A DNA stretch of 22,272 nt from an uncultured Collinsella sp. Its GTDB lineage: Bacteria > Actinomycetota > Coriobacteriia > Coriobacteriales > Coriobacteriaceae. The stretch's first letter is position 1. Each line of letters starts with the position of its first letter. Of the stretch, positions 7,544-16,072 are shown one piece after another. The notes beneath the pieces are model-generated. The model made no database searches. It saw nothing but the letters and a program-made list of their open reading frames with translations, and was not told the DNA's origin. The position numbers and the translations under genes were made by a program. The stretch is taken from NCBI GenBank assembly GCA_902489955.1, contig CABUBY010000017.1, positions 1 through 22,272 on the forward strand, given 5' to 3'.

Positions 7544-8266
7544 TTGTCCGACATCCGATATAAACGCGTGCTTCTTAAGCTTTCCGGCGAAGCACTGATG
7601 GGCGACGGCCAATATGGCATCGACCCCAAGGTTACCGACCATCTTGCCAAGCAGGTCAAGGAGCTGCTCGCCGTTGGCCATGAGGTCGGCGTCGTTGTCG
7701 GCGGCGGCAATATTTTCCGCGGCATGGCCGGCGCTGCCGGTGGCATGGAGCGTGCTCAGGCCGACTACATGGGCATGCTGGCAACCGTTATGAACGCGCT
7801 TGCCCTTCAGGATGCTTTCGAGCATAACGATGTTCCTTGCCGCGTTATGAGCGCTATCCAGATGAACGAGATTTGCGAGCCCTATATTCGTCGTCGCGCC
7901 ATCAACCACCTGTCCAAGGGCAATGTCGTTATCTTCGCCGCCGGTTCGGGCAATCCGTACTTTACGACCGACACCGCCGCGGCTCTTCGTGCGTGCGAGA
8001 TCGGCGCCGAGATTCTGATTAAAGCCACCAAGGTTGACGGCATCTACGACAAGGATCCCGTCAAGTGCGCCGACGCCGTCCGCTTTGACAAGATTACCTA
8101 TCACGAGGTTCTCATCCGCGGTCTGCAGGTTATGGATTCCACGGCTACGGCACTGTGCCAGGATAACCGTATGCCGATTTTGGTCCTCAACATCGATGGC
8201 GAGGACACCGTCAAACGCGCGCTTTCGGGTGAGCCCGTCGGCACGCTCGTCTATCAGGAGGATTAA
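7544..8266 (+). CDS. pyrH: UMP kinase
   Basis: The product is 240 residues, starting at TTG 7544, six bases after a near-ideal AAGGAGG (7531-7537). No ATG lies nearby in frame. The amino-acid-kinase fold is clear: RVLLKLSGEAL at the N-terminus, VVVGGGNIFRG for phosphate binding, FAAGSGNPYFTTDTAAALRA, and LIKATKVDGIYDKDP. It phosphorylates UMP to UDP in pyrimidine nucleotide synthesis and is usually hexameric, activated by GTP and inhibited by UTP. It is first in an uninterrupted run to proS; frr begins 2 bases after its stop. The pairing pyrH-frr is near-universal in bacteria. Confidence 0.97.
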   Translation: MSDIRYKRVLLKLSGEALMGDGQYGIDPKVTDHLAKQVKELLAVGHEVGVVVGGGNIFRGMAGAAGGMERAQADYMGMLATVMNALALQDAFEHNDVPCRVMSAIQMNEICEPYIRRRAINHLSKGNVVIFAAGSGNPYFTTDTAAALRACEIGAEILIKATKVDGIYDKDPVKCADAVRFDKITYHEVLIRGLQVMDSTATALCQDNRMPILVLNIDGEDTVKRALSGEPVGTLVYQED

Positions 8267-8268
8267 GC

Positions 8269-8805
8269 ATGGCAGAGAACATCACCGCCCATATGGACAA
8301 GTCGCTCGAGTCCCTCAAGCATAACTTCTCCAAGGTTCGTACCGGCCGCGCCAATGCCAACATTCTGTCCGACATCACCGTCGATTATTACGGTGTTCCC
8401 ACGCCGGTCACGCAGGTTGCCGCCGTCAAGACCCCCGAGGCCCACATGCTGCTCATCGAGCCGTGGGACAAGGCGCTCATCAATGCTATCGTCAAGGCCA
8501 TCGGCGCTTCCGATCTGGGTATTACCCCCAACTCCGATGGCACCGTCGTTCGTCTTCCGTTCCCGGCTCCCACTGAGGAGCGCCGTCGCGAGCTCGTCAA
8601 GGAGTGCCGCGAGTACGCCGAGCAGGCCAAGGTGTCTATCCGTAACATCCGTCGCGACTTTAACAACAAGCTCGAGCGCGATGAGGAGCTCACCGAGGAC
8701 GATGTCCGTCGCGAGCAGGCCAAGGTCCAGAAGCACACCGATGAGTATGTCGCCAAGGTCGAGGAGCTTCTGAAGGAAAAAGAAGCCGAGGTCATGGAGA
8801 TCTAA
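8269..8805 (+). CDS. frr: Ribosome recycling factor
   Basis: The product is 178 residues, slightly shorter than the usual 185, starting at ATG 8269 after an AGGAGG site within the pyrH end. The three-helix-bundle segments are present: LKHNFSKVRTGRANANIL, DYYGVPTPVTQVA, then IRRDFNNKLERDEELTEDDVRREQAKVQKHTDEYVAKVEELLKEKE. With EF-G it splits post-termination ribosomes. Its last codons contain GGAG (8796-8799), which serves as the ribosome site for uppS one base downstream. Confidence 0.97.
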   Translation: MAENITAHMDKSLESLKHNFSKVRTGRANANILSDITVDYYGVPTPVTQVAAVKTPEAHMLLIEPWDKALINAIVKAIGASDLGITPNSDGTVVRLPFPAPTEERRRELVKECREYAEQAKVSIRNIRRDFNNKLERDEELTEDDVRREQAKVQKHTDEYVAKVEELLKEKEAEVMEI

Positions 8806-8806
8806 G

Positions 8807-9601
8807 GTGCAATACGACGAGCATAAACTGGTCGAGTACTTTGCCGACGCCCCTGCGGGCGTCGGTTTTTCCGACCTTGACCTCAATAACATTCCGCACC
8901 ATATCTCGTGCATCATGGACGGCAACGGTCGTTGGGCTACGTCGCGCGGTCTTGCGCGCACTGAGGGCCACAAGGCGGGTATCGTCTCCCTTCGCGAGAT
9001 CATTACCGCCTGCGTGCGCCTGGGCGTCGACGTGCTTTCTGCCTATGCGTTTTCTACCGAAAACTGGAACCGTCCGCAGCATGAGGTAAACGTCTTGATG
9101 CATCTGTTTGCCAAGACGTTTATCGACGAGCTGCCGCTTCTGAAGCGCGAAAACGTGCGTGTTGTCTTTTTGGGTGACATTTCCGCGCTGCCCAAGAAGA
9201 CCCGCGACGTTTTTGAACGCGGTCTTGCCGAGTGCGCCGATCACACCGGTATGACGCTGGCGCTTGCCGTCAACTACGGCGCGCGTGCCGAGATTACCCG
9301 CGCTGTCCGTCAGATTGCACTCGACGCTGCCGCCGGTAAGATCGATCCTGCCGCAATTGATGACGACATGGTGGCTTCCCATCTCTATACCGCCGGCCTT
9401 CCCGATCCTGAGCTTGTGATTCGCACCTCTGGTGAGCTGCGCCTTTCGAACTATCTGCTGTGGCAGGTGGCTTATTCCGAATTCTACGTCACCGATACCT
9501 ATTGGCCTGACTTTGATCGTTGGGGCCTTGTCGACGCCATTTTGGCCTATCAGGGCCGTGACCGTAGGTTTGGTGGACTGAGCAAGACCGAGGAGGCTTA
9601 A
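8807..9601 (+). CDS. uppS: Isoprenyl transferase (undecaprenyl diphosphate synthase)
   Basis: The product is 264 residues, starting at GTG 8807. It is a cis-prenyltransferase with catalytic Asp38 in HHISCIMDGNGRWATSRGL, AYAFSTENWNRP, FLGDISALP, and the C-terminal IRTSGELRLSNYLLWQVAYSEFYVTDTYWPDFD. It extends farnesyl-PP with IPP to the C55 carrier lipid of peptidoglycan. The first 30 residues before the fold are a short family-variable extension. The length and this operon context favour UppS over a short-chain cis-prenyltransferase. Its IPP substrate is made by the pathway of dxr and ispG further along the same run. Confidence 0.94.
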   Translation: MQYDEHKLVEYFADAPAGVGFSDLDLNNIPHHISCIMDGNGRWATSRGLARTEGHKAGIVSLREIITACVRLGVDVLSAYAFSTENWNRPQHEVNVLMHLFAKTFIDELPLLKRENVRVVFLGDISALPKKTRDVFERGLAECADHTGMTLALAVNYGARAEITRAVRQIALDAAAGKIDPAAIDDDMVASHLYTAGLPDPELVIRTSGELRLSNYLLWQVAYSEFYVTDTYWPDFDRWGLVDAILAYQGRDRRFGGLSKTEEA

Positions 9602-9603
9602 TC

Positions 9604-10503
9604 GTGTCCGATCGTCCCAAGGCATCTGCTCCCAAGACGCCTGCGCGCAAAGCTGCCGCTGCGGGAGCGCCTGCAGCGAAGAGCGGCACCGGTTCGTGGC
9701 TGGCGGGCTTTATTACCCGTGCCGCCGCCGGTATCGTCTACGCCGTTGTCTTTATCCTGTGCCTGGTTTTGGGTATCGTGCCCACGGCCATCTTTGTTTC
9801 TGTCATGAGCGGTCTGTGCTGCTATGAGTTTTTCCGTATGACAAGGCTTGATGGCAAGATGGCTAACGAGCGCATGGGTATCGCTGCCGCCGTACTCTTT
9901 CCGCTGTCGGCGTTGGGCGATTCGATGTTGCTGAATGCCCTGCTTTTTGCCCTGATGCTCGCTGTGGGCATTTGGTATGTCTGGTCGCCGCGTACCCGCA
10001 TCTCTGATGTGGCCGTGACGCTCATGGGTCCCATCTACACTGGCTTTATGCTGTCGGCTATCGTGCTGCTGCGCGATGCCGTGCCCGGTTTTGCCGGCGC
10101 CCTGCTTTCAGTGGGCGTTTGCGCGTCCCTTTGGGTCTCCGATTCGTTTGCCTACATCGTGGGCAGCCGTATCGGCAAGCACAAGATGGTTCCCAAGATC
10201 TCTCCTAAAAAGAGCTGGGAGGGGTTTGTCGGCGGCATTCTGGGCTCGGTTTTGATTTGGCTCATCCTGTGGGCGACGCACTTCTACAAACTCAGCCTGC
10301 CCTATGCGCTGCTGTGCGGCTTGGTCGTGTCCATCCTGGGCGTTATCGGCGACCTCATTGAGTCGCGCATCAAGCGTGGCGTGGGCGTCAAGGATTCCGG
10401 CAACCTTATCCCGGGCCATGGCGGCATGCTCGACCGTAGCGACTCGCTTATCTTTGGCTGCATTACCGCGCAGCTGCTTTTGATGATCGGGGGCGTGCTG
10501 TAA
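9604..10503 (+). CDS. cdsA: Phosphatidate cytidylyltransferase
   Basis: The product is 299 residues, starting at GTG 9604, seven bases after GAGGAGG. It makes CDP-diacylglycerol from phosphatidate and CTP in the cytoplasmic membrane. The family signature is present near the C-terminus: SRIKRGVGVKDSGNLIPGHG followed by GMLDRSDS, which provides the metal-binding aspartates. About seven hydrophobic segments start with AAAGIVYAVVFILCLVLGIVPTA near residue 40. The first 35 residues are a Lys/Ala/Pro-rich, low-complexity cytosolic tail (SDRPKASAPKTPARKAAAAG) not needed by the family. The stop overlaps dxr by 1 base. Confidence 0.94.
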   Translation: MSDRPKASAPKTPARKAAAAGAPAAKSGTGSWLAGFITRAAAGIVYAVVFILCLVLGIVPTAIFVSVMSGLCCYEFFRMTRLDGKMANERMGIAAAVLFPLSALGDSMLLNALLFALMLAVGIWYVWSPRTRISDVAVTLMGPIYTGFMLSAIVLLRDAVPGFAGALLSVGVCASLWVSDSFAYIVGSRIGKHKMVPKISPKKSWEGFVGGILGSVLIWLILWATHFYKLSLPYALLCGLVVSILGVIGDLIESRIKRGVGVKDSGNLIPGHGGMLDRSDSLIFGCITAQLLLMIGGVL

Positions 10504-11690
10504 TGTCATTCCAGACGACGTATGGCTCCGATGGACGCCTTCGTGTTGCCATCCTGGGTTGTACGGGCTCTATCGGCACGCAGGCACTCGACGTGTGCCG
10601 TCAGCATGCCGATCGACTGCAGGTAACGGCGCTGTCCGTCAATTCCAGCACCTCGGAGCTCGTTGCCGCCGCCCGCGAGTTCTCGGTTCCGGCCGTTGCC
10701 GTGGCCGACTCCGCCCACGGTGCGGACGCCGTGCTGCAGGAGCTGCCCGAGGGCACGGAGCTCGGTGTTGGTGCGCAGGCGGTTTGTGAGCTCGCGCGTC
10801 GCGACGATGTCGACTGCGTGCTCGTCGCTATTGTGGGTGCCGCCGGTCTCGAGGCGAGCCACGCGGCCTTGACCTCAAATAAGCGCCTTGCCCTTGCCAA
10901 CAAGGAGTCCCTCGTCGTCGGTGGCGACTTGCTTATGCCGTTGGCACAACCGGGCCAGCTTATTCCAGTCGACTCTGAGCACTCCGCCATCTACCAGTGC
11001 TATCTGGGGGAGAACCCACGCGAGGCTCATTGTATTTGGCTCACCTGCTCGGGCGGTCCGTTCTTTGGCCGCACGCGCGGCGAGCTCGACCGCGTGACGC
11101 GTGCCGATGCCCTCGCACATCCCACGTGGGCCATGGGTGCCAAGATCACCATCGACTCCGCCACCCTCATGAACAAGGGCCTGGAGCGCATTGAGGCCAT
11201 GCATCTGTTTAACTGCGACCTCGATTTCATTAACGTGGTCGTGCAGCGTCAGTCCAAGATTCACTCTATGGTCGAGTTCGCCGACGGCTCCGTGATGGCG
11301 CATCTCGGTGCATCCGACATGCGTATTCCCATCCAGTTCGCGTTCTCGTATCCCGAGCGTTGGGATACTCCGGCGCCTCGTATCGATTTCCGCGAGCTGG
11401 GGCAGCTCACGTTTGATGCTGCCGACATGGATACCTTCCGCTGTTTGGCACTGGCCGAGCGTGCCGGCAAGACGGGTGGCACTATGCCGTGCGTGCTCAA
11501 TGCCGCCAACGAGGTCGCCGTCGATGCCTTCCTGCACGATGGCTGCAGCTTTACCGATATCGATCGCATTGTGGAATCCTGCATGGACGCCCACGATATG
11601 CAGGTGGTCGATTCGTTTGAGCAGCTTCGCGACATCGATGCGTGGGCGCGTGAAAAGGCTGCGCAGGTGCTCGCCGCAACCCGTTCCTAA
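10503..11690 (+). CDS. dxr: 1-deoxy-D-xylulose 5-phosphate reductoisomerase
   Basis: The product is 395 residues, starting at ATG 10503, which shares its A with the cdsA stop TAA. The NADPH-binding motif ILGCTGSIGTQ is near residues 17-27. Further signatures are LANKESLVVGG, IPVDSEHSAIYQCY (metal and substrate), HPTWAMGAKITIDSATLMNKGLE, and VLNAANEVAVDAFL. It commits DXP to the MEP pathway of isoprenoid synthesis, so this organism makes IPP by the MEP route. A second MEP gene, ispG, lies two genes downstream across rseP, and uppS, which consumes the product, lies upstream. Confidence 0.97.
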   Translation: MSFQTTYGSDGRLRVAILGCTGSIGTQALDVCRQHADRLQVTALSVNSSTSELVAAAREFSVPAVAVADSAHGADAVLQELPEGTELGVGAQAVCELARRDDVDCVLVAIVGAAGLEASHAALTSNKRLALANKESLVVGGDLLMPLAQPGQLIPVDSEHSAIYQCYLGENPREAHCIWLTCSGGPFFGRTRGELDRVTRADALAHPTWAMGAKITIDSATLMNKGLERIEAMHLFNCDLDFINVVVQRQSKIHSMVEFADGSVMAHLGASDMRIPIQFAFSYPERWDTPAPRIDFRELGQLTFDAADMDTFRCLALAERAGKTGGTMPCVLNAANEVAVDAFLHDGCSFTDIDRIVESCMDAHDMQVVDSFEQLRDIDAWAREKAAQVLAATRS

Positions 11691-11715
11691 CCCATAAGGA
11701 TTGCTTTTTCGTTTT

Positions 11716-13077
11716 ATGGATACTGTTCTGGGCGTTCTCTCATCGGTCTTTTGGGGCCTGCTGATGCTTTCCGTCCTCGTGTTTTTGCACGAGGGCGGCC
11801 ACTTTTTGGCGGCGCGTGCCTGCGGCGTCCGTGTGACCGAGTTCTTTTTGGGCCTGCCGTGCCGCTTTGACATCCATTACACGTCGCGTCGCATTGGAAC
11901 CAAGTTTGGCGTGACCCCGCTGCTGCTGGGTGGCTACGCTGCCATTTGCGGTATGGATCCGACCGATGTCTCCTGCGCCGATCGCGTGCTCGCGGCTATC
12001 TATCGTCATGGTCGCGTGACCGTGGCCGACCTTGCTGTCGAGCTTGAGCTTTCCGAGGAGGATGTGCTCGAGGCATGCGCCCTGTTGCTGGGCTGGGGTT
12101 CCATCGCACCCTGGTATGAGGAAGGGGAGAAGCCCTCGCCGAGCTACTATCCCACCAAGTATCAGACGCTGCCGCGAGATGCGGCGGGTTACACTACCTT
12201 TGACGGCCGCCGTTTCGATCGCGAACATTCAACTGCCGAGGGCGATGTGTGGGAGCTGCCGTGCGGCGAGGCCGAGTTCCTTGCACAAGAGCGTTCGCAC
12301 ACCTATCTTGGCCAGGGCTTTCTCAAGCGCGCCTTTATGTTGCTCGCGGGCATTCTCGTCAATATCCTGACGGGCTTTTTGCTGCTTATGAGCATCTACT
12401 CTATTGCGGGTGTCACCGTGCCGATGGATACCAACGTGATCGGTCAGGTTGACGAGGGGTCTATTGCCGCCAAGGCGGGTATCGAGGGCGGCGACGCGAT
12501 CCTTTCGGTTGACGGAGTATCGTGCTCTACCTGGATGGACGTTTACGATGCCATCGGTAAGGCTGCCGGTAAGGACGATATCGCCATCGAGTACGAGCGT
12601 GACGGCAAGCAGCATTCGACCGCGGTTGCGCTCAAAGAGGACGAGCGCCTAGGTGTGTATGCCTCTACGCAGGTGGTCCGTTTAGACCCCATCACGTCGG
12701 CTCGACTTTCGTTCTCCTATGTCGTGCAGACAGCGGAGGGCGTGATGCGCCTGCTCCAGCCGCAGCATACGATGGAGATTCTCGATCAGTCTTCTTCGAT
12801 CGTGGGCATTAGCGTTATGTCCTCACAGGCTGCTGCTGCCGGCCCTGCCACGTTCCTTTCGTTTGCCGCCCTCATTTCGTTCTCGCTTGGCTTTATGAAC
12901 CTGCTGCCCATCCCACCACTCGATGGCGGCAAGCTGGTCATCGAGATCATTCAAAAGATTGCTGGCCGCGAGCTTCCGCTCAAGGTCCAGACGATTGTGA
13001 GCTATGTGGGCATCGCGCTCTTTGCGCTGCTGTTTGTCTATATGCTTCGTTCCGACGTCCTTCGATTTATTTTGTAG
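11716..13077 (+). CDS. rseP: RseP-type site-2 protease (M50) with a winged-helix-like insertion
   Basis: The product is 453 residues from ATG 11716. TTG 11701 is in frame, but AAGGA (11696-11700) abuts it, so the ATG is preferred although its spacing is long. Membrane helix 1 carries zinc motif HEGGH (residues 25-29). Helix 2 (about 205-230) carries LLAGILVNILTG. A PDZ domain spans about 240-310 (GQVDEGSIAAKAGIEGGDAILSVDG). NLLPIPPLDGGK (395-406) supplies the other zinc ligand. Site-2 proteases cut membrane-bound regulators. In E. coli RseP about 35 residues join the GGY segment to helix 2; here there are about 135. Residues 86-135 (DRVLAAIYRHGRVTVADLAV and on) look like a small helix-turn-helix. 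The insertion should face the cytosol. Confidence 0.93.
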   Translation: MDTVLGVLSSVFWGLLMLSVLVFLHEGGHFLAARACGVRVTEFFLGLPCRFDIHYTSRRIGTKFGVTPLLLGGYAAICGMDPTDVSCADRVLAAIYRHGRVTVADLAVELELSEEDVLEACALLLGWGSIAPWYEEGEKPSPSYYPTKYQTLPRDAAGYTTFDGRRFDREHSTAEGDVWELPCGEAEFLAQERSHTYLGQGFLKRAFMLLAGILVNILTGFLLLMSIYSIAGVTVPMDTNVIGQVDEGSIAAKAGIEGGDAILSVDGVSCSTWMDVYDAIGKAAGKDDIAIEYERDGKQHSTAVALKEDERLGVYASTQVVRLDPITSARLSFSYVVQTAEGVMRLLQPQHTMEILDQSSSIVGISVMSSQAAAAGPATFLSFAALISFSLGFMNLLPIPPLDGGKLVIEIIQKIAGRELPLKVQTIVSYVGIALFALLFVYMLRSDVLRFIL

Positions 13078-13090
13078 GGGAGTGTTTGGA

Positions 13091-14173
13091 TTGTCTTTAT
13101 CCCATCCTTTGCCTCGCGAGTTGACGCGCCCCGTGCATGTGGGCGGTGTGCAGATCGGTGGCGGCGCGCCGGTGGTGGTCCAATCCATGACCTGCACCGA
13201 TACCGCTGACGCCCAGGCAACGCTTGCGCAAGTGTGCGCGTTGGCGCAGGCTGGCTGCGATATCGTGCGTGTGAGCGTGCCCACCGAGGCCGCGCTTGAG
13301 GGTTTCCGCACCATCTGTGCCGAGTCTCCGGTGCCGATCGTCGCCGATATTCACTTTAACCATAAGCTCGCCATCGGCGCCGTCGAGGCTGGTGCCGCCA
13401 AGCTTCGCATCAATCCCGGCAATATCGGCGATTGGGCTAAGGTCGATGCCGTGATCGATGCCGCGGGCGCCGCTGGGTGCGCGATTCGCATTGGCGTGAA
13501 CGCCGGCTCACTCGAGCAGGATATCGCCGAGCGCGAAGACCTCACGCAGCCCGAGAAGCTCGTGATGTCGAGCGAGCGCTTCGTCAAGCACTTTGAGGAC
13601 CGCGGCTTTACGAACATTGTGCTTTCTGCCAAGGCCCATAGCGTGCAAACGACGCTTGATACCTATCGAGCCCTGTCGCGTGAGATTCCCCACGTTCCGC
13701 TTCACCTGGGCGTGACGGAGGCGGGGACCAAGCTCCAGGGCACCATCAAGAGCTCTGTAGGCTTGGGTATCTTGCTTTCCGAAGGCATTGGCGACACCAT
13801 GCGTGTGTCGCTCACGGCCGATCCGGTTGAGGAGCCGCCGGTTGCCTGGGGAATTTTGCAGTCGCTGGGCCTGCGTCGCCGTGGTCCCGAGATTGTCTCG
13901 TGCCCCACGTGCGCCCGCTGCCAGGTTAACTTGATTCCCATTGCCGAGGAGGTTGCCGAGCGGCTTAAGAACTACTCCGCGCCGCTTTCGATCGCTGTGA
14001 TGGGATGTGCCGTTAATGGCCCCGGCGAGGCTTCTGATGCCGACCTGGGCGTTGCTTGCGGACGTGGTCAGGCCTTGCTCTTTTCGCATGGCCAGATCAT
14101 TGGTAAAGTAGCTGAGGACCAAATTGTCGACGCGCTTATGGCCGAGGTCGACAAGCTTATTGAGGAGAAATAA
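13091..14173 (+). CDS. ispG: 4-hydroxy-3-methylbut-2-enyl diphosphate synthase
   Basis: The product is 360 residues from TTG 13091, eight bases after AGGGGAG (13076-13082). GTG 13082 is in frame but lies within that ribosome site, and the frame further upstream runs into rseP. The N-terminal TIM-barrel part shows GGGAPVVVQSMTCTDTADAQ and PIVADIHFNHKLAI. The 4Fe-4S ligands are Cys271, Cys274 and Cys306 (SCPTCARC, MGCAVNGPGEASDADLG), nearly the E. coli positions 270, 273 and 305. It performs the sixth MEP step, reducing MEcPP to HMBPP, and needs a low-potential electron donor. The proS ATG follows its stop without a gap. Confidence 0.96.
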   Translation: MSLSHPLPRELTRPVHVGGVQIGGGAPVVVQSMTCTDTADAQATLAQVCALAQAGCDIVRVSVPTEAALEGFRTICAESPVPIVADIHFNHKLAIGAVEAGAAKLRINPGNIGDWAKVDAVIDAAGAAGCAIRIGVNAGSLEQDIAEREDLTQPEKLVMSSERFVKHFEDRGFTNIVLSAKAHSVQTTLDTYRALSREIPHVPLHLGVTEAGTKLQGTIKSSVGLGILLSEGIGDTMRVSLTADPVEEPPVAWGILQSLGLRRRGPEIVSCPTCARCQVNLIPIAEEVAERLKNYSAPLSIAVMGCAVNGPGEASDADLGVACGRGQALLFSHGQIIGKVAEDQIVDALMAEVDKLIEEK

Positions 14174-15895
14174 ATGACCCGAGCAATGTATATGTCTAAG
14201 CTTTATGCGCCGACGCTTAAAGAGGATCCGGCGGACGCTGAGCTCGCCAGCCACCGCCTGCTGCTCCGTGCCGGCATGATCCGCAAGGAGGCCGCCGGTC
14301 TGTATTCTTATCTGCCGCTCGCATGGCGCTCGATCCGCAAGATCGAGAACATCGTTCGCGACGAGATGGATGCTGCCGGCGCCCAGGAGCTTATGATGCC
14401 TATCATGGTCGATGCCGAGCTGTGGCGTGAGTCCGGCCGTATCGATGCCTATGGCAAGGAGCTTGTGCGCTTTGACGACCGTCATGGTCGCGAGTTCGTC
14501 CTGGGCCCCACGCACGAGGAGACCGTCACGGCCCTGGTGCGCAACGAGCTGCGCTCCTACAAACAGCTGCCCGTCAACCTGTACCACATCCAGGATAAGT
14601 TCCGCGACGAGTTCCGTCCCCGCTTTGGCCTGATGCGCGGCCGTGAGTTCATCATGAAGGACGCCTACAGCTTCTCTGCCACGCAGGAGAGTCTGCAGGA
14701 GGAGTACGACAAGATGAAGCAGGCCTACGCCAACATCTGTGAGCGCTGCTACATCAAGGCCCTGCCCGTTGTCGCCGACTCCGGCGAGATCGGTGGCGAT
14801 ACCTCCGTCGAGTACATGGCTTTGGCTGACGCCGGCGAGGCTTCGCTCGTCTATTGTGATGACTGCGGTTTTGCCGCCGATGACGAGGCTGCAAGCACCA
14901 AGGTTGTCGTGACCGAGGGTCCTGGCGACGGTACGCTTACCAAGGTCGAGACTCCGGGCATGGGCACCATCGAGGCCGTTGCAAAGTTCTTCGGCTTCCC
15001 CGAGAACGGCACGCGCAAGTCGCTGGCACTCATCGACGCCGAGGGCAAGCCTGTCGTGGCCATTGTTCCGGGCGACCACGAGCTCAATGACTGCAAGGCC
15101 GAGCACGTCTTTGGCAAGGGCTATCGCATGATGACCGACGAGGAGCTCCAGACCTACGGTCTGCATAAGGGCTTTATCGGACCGGTTAACCTGCCCGAGG
15201 GCATTCGTCTGGTCTGCGACGAGAGCCTGCGCGAGTCCAAGCAGTGGGCCTGCGGTGCCAACGAGGTCGATTATCACTTTACCGGTGCCTGCCCCGAGCG
15301 CGACTTTACCGTCGATGAGTGGGCCGATCTGGTCACCGTTGTCGCCGGCGACCCCTGCCCGCACTGCGGCAAGCCGCTCTCCGCTGCCCGCGGCATCGAG
15401 GTCTCTCAGGTCTTCCAGCTGGGCACCAAGTATTCCGAGGCCATGGGTGCCACCTTTATGGACGAGGACGGCAAGGAGAAGCCGCTCATCATGGGCTGCT
15501 ACGGCGTTGGTGTGTCCCGCTCGCTCGCTGCCGTCGTGGAGCAGCACAACGACGAGCACGGTATCGTCTGGCCGGTCTCCGTTGCCCCGTACGAGGTCGC
15601 GGTGATTCCGCTCGATCCCAAGAAGGAGGAGTGCGCTACCGTCTGCGAGCAGATCGTTGATGGCCTGTGCGCCGAGGGTATCGAGGTTGTCGTCGATGAC
15701 CGCGACGAGCGTCCCGGCTTTAAGTTTGCCGACAACGACCTTATGGGCTTCCCGTATCAGGTCGTTCTGGGTAAGCGTGGCCTTAAGAATGGCACCGTTG
15801 AGCTCAAGGACCGTGCCACGGGTGAGCGCGAGGATGTGGCGATCGACGAGGTCGTCGCCAAGGTCGCCGAGCTTGTGAAGGCAGCACGCCGTTAA
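14174..15895 (+). CDS. proS: Prolyl-tRNA synthetase, bacterial type with editing domain
   Basis: The product is 573 residues, the length of the bacterial form. The start is ATG 14174, six bases after GAGGAG within the ispG end. The class II motifs are in order: LPLAWRSIRKIENIVRDEMD (motif 1), FRDEFRPRFGLMRGREFIMKDAYSF (motif 2, near residue 150), and GCYGVGVSRSLAAVVEQ (motif 3). Between motifs 2 and 3 lies the INS editing domain, about residues 230-395, with KFFGFPENGTRKSLAL and KQWACGANEVDYHFTG, which hydrolyses Ala-tRNA(Pro). The anticodon-binding domain forms the C-terminus (PYEVAVIPLD onward). This is the last gene of the run. The same rseP..proS neighbourhood is seen in Bacillus. Confidence 0.97.
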   Translation: MTRAMYMSKLYAPTLKEDPADAELASHRLLLRAGMIRKEAAGLYSYLPLAWRSIRKIENIVRDEMDAAGAQELMMPIMVDAELWRESGRIDAYGKELVRFDDRHGREFVLGPTHEETVTALVRNELRSYKQLPVNLYHIQDKFRDEFRPRFGLMRGREFIMKDAYSFSATQESLQEEYDKMKQAYANICERCYIKALPVVADSGEIGGDTSVEYMALADAGEASLVYCDDCGFAADDEAASTKVVVTEGPGDGTLTKVETPGMGTIEAVAKFFGFPENGTRKSLALIDAEGKPVVAIVPGDHELNDCKAEHVFGKGYRMMTDEELQTYGLHKGFIGPVNLPEGIRLVCDESLRESKQWACGANEVDYHFTGACPERDFTVDEWADLVTVVAGDPCPHCGKPLSAARGIEVSQVFQLGTKYSEAMGATFMDEDGKEKPLIMGCYGVGVSRSLAAVVEQHNDEHGIVWPVSVAPYEVAVIPLDPKKEECATVCEQIVDGLCAEGIEVVVDDRDERPGFKFADNDLMGFPYQVVLGKRGLKNGTVELKDRATGEREDVAIDEVVAKVAELVKAARR

Positions 15896-15926
15896 TCGAC
15901 GATTTCGCTTGTAGTTCGATATACGG

Positions 15927-15974
15927 GACGGCCCCGCATTTCTCCAGATCGGGGAGATGCGGGGCCGTCATTTT
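15927..15974 (+). terminator. Intrinsic terminator of the pyrH-proS operon
   Basis: A 13-bp perfect stem (15927-15939 with 15957-15969, core GACGGCCCCGCAT) continues, after a 2-base bulge, with CTCC/GGAG, and is followed by ATTTTA. It lies 31 bases after proS. The opposite strand lacks a T run, so it acts only on plus-strand transcripts. Confidence 0.9.
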
Positions 15975-16005
15975 ACCTTGCCTGCGTGCTCAATCGCTAA
16001 AAGGA

Positions 16006-16037
16006 AAACCCCACAGCCCATGTGAGCTGTGGGGTTT
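16006..16037 (-). terminator. Terminator of the minus-strand adhE-phosphotransferase transcript, probably bidirectional
   Basis: A 12-bp perfect stem (AAACCCCACAGC, 16006-16017, with 16026-16037) has an 8-base loop. On the minus strand it is followed by TTTTCCTTTT, on the plus strand by TTTCTT. It lies 35 bases after the phosphotransferase stop and is the first terminator downstream of adhE, because none is seen between the two genes. Confidence 0.85.
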
Positions 16038-16072
16038 CTTGTGCCTCCGATGCGAAATAAATCGCTCAGATA

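Noticed and set aside
13508..15559. A 683-codon minus-strand open frame antisense to ispG and proS
   Set aside because: Same cause as above: low-complexity composition, no ribosome site, and it crosses two well-identified genes on the other strand.
15896..16072. Two strong palindromes close together, considered as a repeat or attachment site
   Set aside because: They are unrelated in sequence, and each has the stem plus T run of an intrinsic terminator facing the gene that ends there.
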